DNA of 17,079 nt, taken from positions 1-17,079 of the forward strand of contig CAJUIE010000022.1 in the NCBI GenBank assembly GCA_910586375.1, in the 5' to 3' direction. A program made the position numbers and the translations under genes. Origin of the DNA: an uncultured Alistipes sp. (lineage in GTDB: Bacteria; Bacteroidota; Bacteroidia; Bacteroidales; Rikenellaceae). How positions within the stretch are numbered: the first letter of the stretch is position 1; every line of letters starts with the position of its first letter. Positions 1 through 6,835 of this stretch are shown here, piece after piece. The notes beneath the pieces were generated by a model. The model was not told where the DNA came from. It made no database searches and saw only the letters and a list, made by a program, of their open reading frames with translations.

Positions 1-1
1 G

Positions 2-247
2 GGTTATGTCTATATTCTCACCGACTCGCTCTGGGCTGCGATGATTCTTCATGCACTGAATAACGCAGTGGCCTACCTGCTGCTGACGACAGGACGCGGG
101 GGCATACTGCTGGCCGATCTGATCAGCAACCGAACGCTCTACGTCGCGGTTTATATCGTCGCTGTGGCAGTGACGATAACCGCAGCAGCGATGATGCGGC
201 AGACATTTCGCCGGCAGACGGAGGCGAAAAATCAACCCGGCATGTAA
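2..247 (+). CDS. CPBP-family intramembrane metalloprotease, C-terminal fragment
   Basis: The reading frame is open from the left edge of the window and ends at a TAA, so only the last 81 residues are present and the true start lies outside. The fragment has two hydrophobic segments. The first contains SLWAAMILHALNNAVAYLL, which fits the last conserved motif (H-x3-N) of the CPBP/Abi family, relatives of the CAAX prenyl protease Rce1. In that family this His and Asn belong to the intramembrane metal-binding active site. A short basic tail (RQTFRRQTEAKNQ) follows the last membrane segment and is probably cytoplasmic. An internal ATG at base 41 could be taken for a start, but it falls inside the conserved motif and would remove half the helix. 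The family assignment rests on this one motif; the substrate cannot be inferred. Confidence 0.7.
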   Translation, partial: GYVYILTDSLWAAMILHALNNAVAYLLLTTGRGGILLADLISNRTLYVAVYIVAVAVTITAAAMMRQTFRRQTEAKNQPGM

Positions 248-265
248 TAAAGTCGTCGGCACAGC

Positions 266-296
266 GTTAAGTTACGAGTAAAAAACCGTATCTTTG
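266..296 (+). promoter_or_regulatory. Bacteroidetes-type promoter of the PPIase/SurA/OstA operon
   Basis: TATCTTTG at 289-296 matches the Bacteroidetes -7 element TAnnTTTG exactly. The region about 19-20 bases upstream (TTAAGTTA, from 267) is only a weak -33 box. Transcription would begin near 303, only a few bases before the ATG at 307 and about 16 bases before the ATG at 319. Confidence 0.6.
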
Positions 297-306
297 CCTT
301 CCGGAT

Positions 307-1209
307 ATGAAGCGACGCATGAAAATAACGGTTGCAGCGGCGGTTTTGCTGCTGGCAGGCTGCCGCGAATTACCTCGTTATTTCGCAGGCGACACCCTCG
401 TTGCGCGTGCGGGCTCCGCTACGTTGCGGGTAAGCGATCTGGAGTCGGTCGTACCCAAAGGGGTCACGGGCGACGACAGCGTGGCACTTGTCGACCGTTA
501 TGTCGATCGCTGGGTCCGCAAACAGCTCAAGCTGCGGGAGGCCGAAGTCTTCTTTTCGGCAGCGGCGGAGGACATCGACCGCATGGTCGAAGAGTACCGC
601 CAGGTGCTGCTGATCCGCAAATTGGAGCAACATTACGTAGACAACAGCGTCGACACAACCTTCACCGATGACGAAATAGAGGCCTACTACAACGCCCACA
701 AGGCCGACTTCCGGCTCGACCGTCCCTTGGTCAAGGGACGTATCGTGCGCTTCAAGGAGGGTTATCGTCAGGCCCGCAAACTCAAGGAACTTATGGCTTC
801 CGAATCGGAGGCCGAACAACAGGACTTCAGCGACCTCTGTGCCAAGAACGACTTCGAGGTCAATGACTTTCGCAGTCACTGGGTCGACTTTTCGGAATTT
901 TTGAGTTATTTGCCGGCTCCCCAGGCGCGTAATTACGATTCGGCGCTGGCCTCCAAGTCCGTGCAAGAGATGCGTGACAGCCAGTCGCATTATTATTTCC
1001 GCATCCTTGAGGTGCGGCGTGCCGGGGAGACCATTCCACTTGAGAGGCTGCGTCCGACCATCCGGCGCATCCTCTTCAACCAGCGGCAGAGCGAGGTGAT
1101 CCGCTCCCGCGAGGAAGAACTTTACCGCCGTTCGGCCGAGAACGGCGAGGTGCGCATTTTCGGTCGCGAACGTGCCGGAAGCGACGACGAGCAGAACCAC
1201 GATTCATGA
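307..1209 (+). CDS. PPIase/SurA-like periplasmic lipoprotein
   Basis: A 300-residue exported lipoprotein. The signal peptide (MKRRMKITVAAAVLLLAGC) ends in a clear lipobox, LAGC, giving an acylated Cys19. The rest is soluble, charged and mostly helical. It resembles the SurA N-terminal/PpiC-type foldases that sit as paralogues before surA-like genes in Bacteroidetes, for example in the segment TFTDDEIEAYYNAHKADF, typical of the linker before a parvulin domain. A well-conserved parvulin core is hard to see, so it may act as a chaperone more than as an isomerase. The start is ambiguous: ATG 307 is only about 4 bases from the predicted transcription start. ATG 319 gives a leader of normal length and still a full lipoprotein signal (MKITVAAAVLLLAGC), so 319 may be the real start. 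The stop overlaps the next start in ATGA, indicating translational coupling. Confidence 0.75.
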   Translation: MKRRMKITVAAAVLLLAGCRELPRYFAGDTLVARAGSATLRVSDLESVVPKGVTGDDSVALVDRYVDRWVRKQLKLREAEVFFSAAAEDIDRMVEEYRQVLLIRKLEQHYVDNSVDTTFTDDEIEAYYNAHKADFRLDRPLVKGRIVRFKEGYRQARKLKELMASESEAEQQDFSDLCAKNDFEVNDFRSHWVDFSEFLSYLPAPQARNYDSALASKSVQEMRDSQSHYYFRILEVRRAGETIPLERLRPTIRRILFNQRQSEVIRSREEELYRRSAENGEVRIFGRERAGSDDEQNHDS

Positions 1210-2633
1210 TTAATAACAGAGATAAGATGTTGAGAAAAACCATATTGGCAGCAGCGGTCGTGCTGCTGGCCCTGGGTGCTGTGGCCCAGAAGCGGCAGGT
1301 GATGCTCGACAAGGTGGTCGCCGTAGTGGGAGGCTCGTCAATCCTCTGGTCGGAGGTGGACGAATATGCACGTCAGCTCACACAGCACCGCCGGCAGCAG
1401 GGCTACACATCCGACCGCGACCCGGTCAACGAGGCGCTGGAGATGCTGATGACCCAGAAGCTGCTCTTCAACCAGGCGCAGATCGACTCGGTAGAGATCA
1501 ACGACAGCGCCATCGCCTCGGTCGTCGATGAACAGGTGCAGCAGCTGGCCGAAGCCGAAGGCTCGATTGCCGCGCTGGAGGCCAGGCAGCATATGGCGAT
1601 CTTCAACATCCGCGAAATGATGCGCCAGCGTTACGAGGAGCAGGAGTATGCCAATGCCATGCAACGCAGCGTCGTGGAAAAGGTTACGGTCATCCCTGGC
1701 GAAGTAGAACGTTACTATAAGTCGCTTTCGCGCGACAGCCTGCCGACCATCGCCGATCAATATGTCTATGCCCAGATCACCCGTTTTCCCAAATCGATAA
1801 CCGCAGCCAAGCAACGCACGCGCGAACGGTTGCTGGATATGCGCGAACGCGCTATAACCGGGAGTACGAAGTTTGAAAACCTGGCCCGCATGTACTCGCA
1901 GGACCCAGGGACAATGATCCGGGGCGGCGAGATGGAACCCACGTCATTGCGGGAGCTCGACCCGGCATTCGGAGCGGCTCTGGAAAAGATGCGCCCGGGG
2001 CAGATTTCGGAGGTCGTGGAGTCGCAATTCGGCTTCCACATCATCCAGCTTCTGGACAAGCAGGGCGAACTTTACCACTTTCGTCACATCCTGCTTCACC
2101 CCGTCTACACCACCGACGAGCTGACCGAAGCCCTCAATACGCTCGACAGCCTGGTGCAGAAGATACGCGCCGACTCGATCACCTTTGAACGGGCCGCTCT
2201 CGTCCACTCCGACGATAAGGGCTCGAAGATGAACGGCGGCATCGTTTCGAACAGCGACATCATGAATTATTACAACGCTTCGGAGGCCAAACTCACCGTA
2301 ACGAAGTTCTTGCGCGAGGACTTCGGGCGTTTCCGCAGTCTGGACGACTACAATGCCCTGATGCGCCTCAAGCCGGGCGAAATATCGGACGCTTTCCTTA
2401 CGGAGGACATGATGGGTAACCAGATGGCCAAGGTGGTCCGGCTCGTGGAGATCATCCCCACCCACCGGGCTTCGCTCGAAGAAGACTACCTCCGCCTGGA
2501 AGAGATGGCCCTCGAAGCCAAACAGGAGCGGGTGTTCAAAGAGTGGCTCTCGAAAAAAATCGATGCCATGTACATCTACATCGCCCCCGAATTCCGCGAC
2601 GGGGAGTTCGACAACAAACATTGGGTGAAGTAA
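1206..2633 (+). CDS. surA: SurA-like peptidyl-prolyl isomerase/chaperone with two parvulin domains
   Basis: A 475-residue periplasmic foldase. A signal peptide ends near AVA-Q (about residue 28). The SurA N-terminal region follows (VMLDKVVAVVGGSSILWSEVDE, residues 32-53; compare DKIVAVVNDEVIL in SurA). A first parvulin domain spans about 183-284 and includes the typical GGEMEP and FGFHIIQL blocks. A second starts at FRHILLHP (about 292) and runs to roughly 415. SurA helps beta-barrel outer-membrane proteins reach the BAM machinery. The length and two-domain layout match the family. The gene overlaps the upstream lipoprotein gene by four bases. An in-frame ATG at 1227 would give a shorter, cleaner signal peptide (MLRKTILAAAVVLLALGAVA) and cannot be excluded. 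The next gene starts four bases after this stop, so the three genes are almost certainly one transcript. The symbol is by similarity. Confidence 0.85.
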   Translation: MINNRDKMLRKTILAAAVVLLALGAVAQKRQVMLDKVVAVVGGSSILWSEVDEYARQLTQHRRQQGYTSDRDPVNEALEMLMTQKLLFNQAQIDSVEINDSAIASVVDEQVQQLAEAEGSIAALEARQHMAIFNIREMMRQRYEEQEYANAMQRSVVEKVTVIPGEVERYYKSLSRDSLPTIADQYVYAQITRFPKSITAAKQRTRERLLDMRERAITGSTKFENLARMYSQDPGTMIRGGEMEPTSLRELDPAFGAALEKMRPGQISEVVESQFGFHIIQLLDKQGELYHFRHILLHPVYTTDELTEALNTLDSLVQKIRADSITFERAALVHSDDKGSKMNGGIVSNSDIMNYYNASEAKLTVTKFLREDFGRFRSLDDYNALMRLKPGEISDAFLTEDMMGNQMAKVVRLVEIIPTHRASLEEDYLRLEEMALEAKQERVFKEWLSKKIDAMYIYIAPEFRDGEFDNKHWVK

Positions 2634-2637
2634 CAAC

Positions 2638-5022
2638 GTGCGGCGAATTTTCTCCATACTTATTCCCGTAGTTGCCGTCAGCGGTATACTTTTCGCCCGC
2701 GGGAGCATGTACCCCGGGGCTGCAGAAGCCTGTCTGACCGACGTACCGACACCGTCAGGCCCACCGTCAGAAGACCCCGAGAAAAAAGTTATCGACCTGA
2801 AGTCCGACCTTTCGGGCCCTGTGGCGCCGGGTGACTCAGTAATCTTTCTGGTCGGCAACTTCGCGGCCCAGCACAATGGGGCAGTCATCACTTGCGATTC
2901 GGCAGTGCGCTACTCTGACCGGCGAATCGAATTTTTCGGCCATGTGCTCATCAACAAGAATACAACATATATTTATGGCGACCGGGCCGATTATAACGGC
3001 GACCTGAACGAAGCCCGGGTCTACTCCGACATCGTGAAGGTAGTCGACGGGGATGCCACTCTTTACACCCACACCTTCCGCTTCAACACGAAGGAGAACA
3101 TCGGCGAATTTGGCGGAGGCGGAGTGCTGACCAACCGGGAAAACGTGCTCGAATCGGTGAAGGGTTACTACTATGCCGATACAAAGGAGCTGGTAGCCGT
3201 AGACGAAGTGCAGATGCGCAACGACGAATACGAGCTCATGGGCGACTCGGTCGTTTACAACATGGCCACAGACAACGCCTACTTCTTCGAACGCACCAAT
3301 ATCTGGAGCCACGACGGCGACTACCTCTATGCCGACCGGGGCGAGTACCGCAAAGCCGACACTCTTTATATCGTCACACGTAACGGCTATGTGCTGACCG
3401 ACAAACAGGAGCTCTGGAGCGACAGCATCGACTTCTTCCGGGCCGAGAACCACGTAGTGCTGCGTCGCGACATCCAGATCGACGACACCGAGCATAAAGT
3501 GCTGGCTTTCGGCGATTATGGCGAATACTGGCAGGAGCCGGGCGACGCTTTTCTTACGCAGCACCCTGCAATAGTGAGCTATGACCGCTCGCAGGGCGAC
3601 TCGCTCTTCATGCGGTCGGACACGATCTGGCTTTATACGATCCGTACAGCCAACGATTCCACACCTCCACCGGCTGATTCGGTTTCCCGACCGACCCCCG
3701 GAACCGCAGCTGCGGAGCAGCCCGTTGACACAATTCGCCGTGAACTCCACCCGGCGGTCGATTCGCTGGAGCAAATCATAATACCCGACTCATTGGCAGC
3801 AGATAGCTTAGGCGGGGCCGATACCGTACAGCTGAGCCCGGCCGAGCGTAAAGCGCAGCTCCAGGCCACAGCAGCCCAGGCCAAGGCGGAGAAGAAAGCG
3901 GCACGGGCCGCAGCCAAAAAAGCTAAGCTGGCCCAGATAGCCGCCGCACGGCGCGAGAAAAACACGGCGAAACTGCTGGCACAAAAGGAGCGCGAGGAGA
4001 AACGCCTGGCCGCACGCAAACTCAAGGCCGAGTCCAAACTGCGTGCCCGGCAGGCGCGCGCCGCCCGCAAAGGCAAACCCCTGCCGGTGGATTCTACGGC
4101 CTTACGCGAGCTCGACGCCCGTCTGGCCCGAGCAGCAGCAGAGCGCGATTCGCTCTTCGCACTGCTTTACAAAGAGTGGACGATCGACAGCGTGGCGATG
4201 TTCGCACCAGCGGATACACCCGACACACTGCCCCCTGACAGTATCTACCGCCTTATCAAGGGGTACCGCGACGTGAAGATTTACCGCTCCGACTTCCAGA
4301 GCGTCTGCGACTCAATGACGGCCATAAGCACCGACTCGACGATCCACCTTTATATCGACCCCGTGCTGTGGAACCAGTCCAACCAGATCACCTCAGAGGT
4401 GATGGACATCTACACGAAGAACCGCCAGATCGAACGTGCCGAATTCGTGGGCAGTCCCATGATGGTGGGGCGCATCGACACGGTGCATTACAACCAGATC
4501 GCCGGCAAAGAGATGACGGCCTACTTCCGCAATAACGAAATATGGCTCAACAACGTCAACGGCAATGCCCGGACGCTCTACTATAACCAGGACGGCGAGC
4601 CGCCCCAGGTTACAGGCCTCTTCTTCGTGGAGAGCGGCGGTATCAACTTCTACGTCGATGACCAACAGGTCGTGCGCATGACGTGGTATAACGACCCCCA
4701 CTACTCGATCTACCCGATGGACAAAATCCCGGCTGATCAGGAGCTGTATCTCAAGGGCTTCAAGTGGGAGGGGGCCCGGCGCCCGGCGCAGGCCGATGTT
4801 TTCGACCGCACAATCCGGCCTTCACAGCGCGAGGAGCGCTCAGCGCTTCCCCATCCGGAATTTCCGATCCGCCAACGCATTGACGATCTGCGCAAACGTC
4901 TCATCGAGCAGCGTCGCTGGGCCGATCGCCTGGATCAGGTCGATGAGGCAACGGTTGAGTGGATGCGCGAGCTGGGATATGAGGTAGGAAAACCCCGCTC
5001 GTCGAGCCCACGTCAAAAGTGA
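2638..5022 (+). CDS. OstA/LptA-like LPS-transport protein with Lys/Ala-rich insertion
   Basis: A 794-residue protein starting at GTG 2638, four bases after the previous stop. The first ATG (2707) would remove the N-terminal hydrophobic signal or anchor (about residues 3-20), so GTG is preferred. Residues about 60-330 form repeated short beta strands of the OstA/LptA type (GAVITCDSAVRYS, IEFFGHVLINKN, YIYGDRADYNGD, ARVYSDIVKV), which bind or bridge lipopolysaccharide across the periplasm. A second OstA-like stretch covers about 540-700 (VKIYRSDFQSVCDSMTAIS onward). Between them lies an Asp/Ser/Pro-rich linker and a highly basic Lys/Arg/Ala-rich segment (about 402-482) leading into a probable coiled coil to about 515. 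The C-terminus (about 720-794) is charged and helical. I believe Bacteroidetes relatives are usually shorter, so the middle looks inserted. Co-transcription with SurA supports a role in outer-membrane assembly. Confidence 0.8.
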   Translation: MRRIFSILIPVVAVSGILFARGSMYPGAAEACLTDVPTPSGPPSEDPEKKVIDLKSDLSGPVAPGDSVIFLVGNFAAQHNGAVITCDSAVRYSDRRIEFFGHVLINKNTTYIYGDRADYNGDLNEARVYSDIVKVVDGDATLYTHTFRFNTKENIGEFGGGGVLTNRENVLESVKGYYYADTKELVAVDEVQMRNDEYELMGDSVVYNMATDNAYFFERTNIWSHDGDYLYADRGEYRKADTLYIVTRNGYVLTDKQELWSDSIDFFRAENHVVLRRDIQIDDTEHKVLAFGDYGEYWQEPGDAFLTQHPAIVSYDRSQGDSLFMRSDTIWLYTIRTANDSTPPPADSVSRPTPGTAAAEQPVDTIRRELHPAVDSLEQIIIPDSLAADSLGGADTVQLSPAERKAQLQATAAQAKAEKKAARAAAKKAKLAQIAAARREKNTAKLLAQKEREEKRLAARKLKAESKLRARQARAARKGKPLPVDSTALRELDARLARAAAERDSLFALLYKEWTIDSVAMFAPADTPDTLPPDSIYRLIKGYRDVKIYRSDFQSVCDSMTAISTDSTIHLYIDPVLWNQSNQITSEVMDIYTKNRQIERAEFVGSPMMVGRIDTVHYNQIAGKEMTAYFRNNEIWLNNVNGNARTLYYNQDGEPPQVTGLFFVESGGINFYVDDQQVVRMTWYNDPHYSIYPMDKIPADQELYLKGFKWEGARRPAQADVFDRTIRPSQREERSALPHPEFPIRQRIDDLRKRLIEQRRWADRLDQVDEATVEWMRELGYEVGKPRSSSPRQK

Positions 5023-5070
5023 CGGCCCGGACGGCTCTGCGCCCTGCAGTCCGGCCACAACAAGTCGCAC

Positions 5071-5529
5071 ATGGAAACTTTCACGCAATTATTGGCCGAG
5101 TGGGGCTATTGGGGACTTCTGCTCTCGGCGCTTATAGCAGGCAGCATCGTGCCCTTCAGTTCAGAGGCGGTGCTGGTCGTCCTGCTGGGTGTGGGGGCCG
5201 ATCCGGTGCTGTGCCTCATTGCTGCATCGGTGGGCAACACGCTGGGCGGGATGACCTGTTACTGGATCGGCACGCTGGGACGCACGGAATGGATCGAACG
5301 CCTCGGGGTGAAACCCCGGCAGCTGGCCCGAGCGCGTAGATTCGTGGCAGGTCGCGGAGCAATTATGGGATTTTTCGGCTTTCTGCCCGCCATCGGCGAG
5401 GCTATTGCCGTGCTGCTGGGTCTCATGCGCGCCAATCCGTGGATTACAGCCGGGGCAATGGGCGCTGGAAAAGCCTTGCGCTATGCAATCATCCTGCTTT
5501 CGTATGAGGGAATAATTTCGCTTTTCTGA
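5071..5529 (+). CDS. YqaA/DedA-like small membrane protein (VTT/SNARE-associated family)
   Basis: A 152-residue integral membrane protein with about four hydrophobic segments. The N-terminal half has the layout of the YqaA branch (COG1238) of the DedA/VTT superfamily: WGYWGLLLSALIAGSIVPFSSEA, then an Ala/Gly-rich helix GNTLGGMTCYWIGTLGR. The second half repeats the theme with a Phe/Gly/Pro re-entrant motif (GFFGFLPAIGEAIAVLLGLMR) and a last helix ending in YEGIISLF. DedA-superfamily proteins are implicated in lipid-carrier flipping and membrane homeostasis; the substrate of YqaA members is not established. A 48-base gap separates it from the OstA-like gene, so it may still belong to that transcript. 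Its stop directly abuts the ATG of the acetyltransferase gene, so the two are probably translated together. Confidence 0.8.
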   Translation: METFTQLLAEWGYWGLLLSALIAGSIVPFSSEAVLVVLLGVGADPVLCLIAASVGNTLGGMTCYWIGTLGRTEWIERLGVKPRQLARARRFVAGRGAIMGFFGFLPAIGEAIAVLLGLMRANPWITAGAMGAGKALRYAIILLSYEGIISLF

Positions 5530-5982
5530 ATGATGGAATCTACGATTTTCAAGACCGATACCCCACCGTGGGAGTTGCTGCTTCTGGGCGATGAATCGCC
5601 CGATTCGGTAGCCGATTATATCGACCGGGGAGACTGTTATGTCGCACTGATCGAAGGCCGTACCGTGGGCGTCTGCATGACGATCCGCACCCATCCCTTC
5701 ACACTTGAAATCGTCAACCTGGCAGTCGACCCGGCCTTTCAGCGGCGGGGCATTGGCGGTGACCTGATTTTCCACGTGCTGCGTAAAGCCCGCGAAGAGG
5801 GCTTACGGCGCATCGAAATCGCCACAGCCAACGTCGAAAACGGCCCTTTGCACCTTTATCGTTCATTCGGATTCGAACCCGTGGAGCTCGAGCGCAATTA
5901 CTTTCCGAAGTACTACCCCGCACCCATCATCGAAGGCGGCGTAGAGTGCTGCGATCTGGTGCGGCTGCGCATGGAACTGTAG
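5530..5982 (+). CDS. GNAT-family N-acetyltransferase
   Basis: A 150-residue single-domain GNAT enzyme. Motif A is clear: NLAVDPAFQRRGIGGDLI, with the acetyl-CoA pyrophosphate loop QRRGIGG at residues 71-77 after a beta strand. Motif B follows (IEIATANVENGPLHLYRSFGFEP), with Tyr110 at the usual position of the general acid and a typical YRSFGF helix-strand turn. It transfers acetyl from acetyl-CoA to an amine; the substrate cannot be read from sequence. The RimI/aminoglycoside-type fold suggests a small molecule or a protein N-terminus. Two ATGs lie in tandem at 5530 and 5533; either may start translation. It begins immediately after the YqaA-like stop and ends two bases before the DUF5131 start, so it is the middle gene of a compact operon. 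Confidence 0.85.
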   Translation: MMESTIFKTDTPPWELLLLGDESPDSVADYIDRGDCYVALIEGRTVGVCMTIRTHPFTLEIVNLAVDPAFQRRGIGGDLIFHVLRKAREEGLRRIEIATANVENGPLHLYRSFGFEPVELERNYFPKYYPAPIIEGGVECCDLVRLRMEL

Positions 5983-5984
5983 GC

Positions 5985-6713
5985 ATGTCCGTCACGTGGA
6001 ACCCCTGGCACGGATGCCGCAAAACGAGCGAAGGCTGCCGCAACTGCTATGTTTATCGACAGGATGCCCAACACGCTCTGGACAGCAGCAAAGCGCGCAA
6101 AACAGCAGCTTTCAACCTGCCGGTGCACCGCAGCCGCGACGGGAGATTCAAGATTCCCGGCGGCGAAATAGTTTATACTTGTTTCACATCGGATTTTTTG
6201 CTGGAAGAGGCCGACGCATGGCGTCCCGAAGCGTGGGCAATGATGCGTATGCGATACGACCTGACTTTCCTGTTCTTTACTAAGCGGATCGAGCGTCTGC
6301 TCCCTCTCCTTCCGCCCGACTGGGGCGAAGGTTATGAAAATGTGGTCATTGGCTGCACGGTTGAGAACCAGTCCGAGGCCAACCGGCGGCTACCGCTGTT
6401 TCTCGAAGCGCCGATCCGCCACCGAACCATTGTCTGCGCCCCGCTTCTGGGACCGTTGGAGCTGACGCCCTATCTTTCACCGGCAATCGAAGAGGTCTCC
6501 GCAGGCGGCGAATCGGGCCCTGCTGCCCGGATCTGCGATTACGACTGGGTGCTCGCACTCCGACAGCAGTGTGTCGCAGCGGATATTCCTTTCTGGTTTC
6601 ACCAGACCGGAGCGCAGCTGCGAAAAGATGGGCGCCTCCACCGCATCCCACGCGCTTACCAACACCTCCAGGCCCGGCAGGCTGGCATCGATTACAAAAT
6701 CACAAAAAGATAA
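5985..6713 (+). CDS. DUF5131 (phage Gp37/Gp68-like) three-cysteine protein
   Basis: A 242-residue protein. The start chosen is ATG 5985, giving MSVTWNPWHGC, the usual N-terminus of this family. An earlier in-frame ATG at 5946 would overlap the acetyltransferase by 37 bases. The hallmark is the cysteine cluster Cys11-x6-Cys18-x2-Cys21-Tyr (WHGCRKTSEGCRNCY), resembling a variant radical-SAM [4Fe-4S] motif. Downstream are the family-typical stretches FFTKRIERLLPLLP, VVIGCTVENQSEANRRLPLF and VSAGGESGP. The C-terminal HQTGAQLRKDGRLHRIP also fits. Known members (PF07505) occur in phages and bacteria, sometimes beside a TcmP 'three-Cys-motif partner' gene. No such partner is visible here; the neighbours are a GNAT gene (2-base gap) and a YqaA-like gene. 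Chemistry and substrate are unknown. Confidence 0.8.
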   Translation: MSVTWNPWHGCRKTSEGCRNCYVYRQDAQHALDSSKARKTAAFNLPVHRSRDGRFKIPGGEIVYTCFTSDFLLEEADAWRPEAWAMMRMRYDLTFLFFTKRIERLLPLLPPDWGEGYENVVIGCTVENQSEANRRLPLFLEAPIRHRTIVCAPLLGPLELTPYLSPAIEEVSAGGESGPAARICDYDWVLALRQQCVAADIPFWFHQTGAQLRKDGRLHRIPRAYQHLQARQAGIDYKITKR

Positions 6714-6749
6714 CTGGCCGCCAACCGCGACAAAAGTCCCGGCCACACA

Positions 6750-6779
6750 CCCCTCCCACTCCTCCCCCCCTCCCCCCCC
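6750..6779 (-). other. Polypyrimidine tract; potential G-quadruplex on the minus strand
   Basis: The plus strand carries runs of C4, C3, C7 and C8 separated by 1, 6 and 1 bases. On the minus strand this is four G runs of at least three with short loops, the usual G-quadruplex pattern, placed just beyond the rpsA terminator. It also lies beyond the DUF5131 stop. Folding is inferred, not shown. Confidence 0.5.
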
Positions 6780-6788
6780 TCAAAAAAA

Positions 6789-6812
6789 GAGCCGCACCCA
6801 AAGGTGCGGCTC
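6789..6812 (-). terminator. Intrinsic terminator of rpsA
   Basis: A perfect 10-bp stem (GAGCCGCACC/GGTGCGGCTC) with a 4-base loop. Read on the minus strand it is followed directly by seven T (plus-strand A at 6782-6788). It lies 24 bases beyond the rpsA stop, a textbook rho-independent terminator. On the plus strand it has no U tract. Confidence 0.9.
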
Positions 6813-6835
6813 ACTTATCGCGGAAGATTATCAAA

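Noticed and set aside
1944..2891. Long minus-strand open frames across the SurA- and OstA-like genes (also 370-1200 and 2836-3774)
   Set aside because: They are shadows of clearly coding plus-strand genes in GC-rich DNA; no domains, starts or promoters support them.
6715..6745. Hairpin TGGCCG/CGGCCA as terminator of the DUF5131 gene
   Set aside because: The stem is short, the loop is 19 bases and no U tract follows; it may contribute to convergent ending but is not supported alone.
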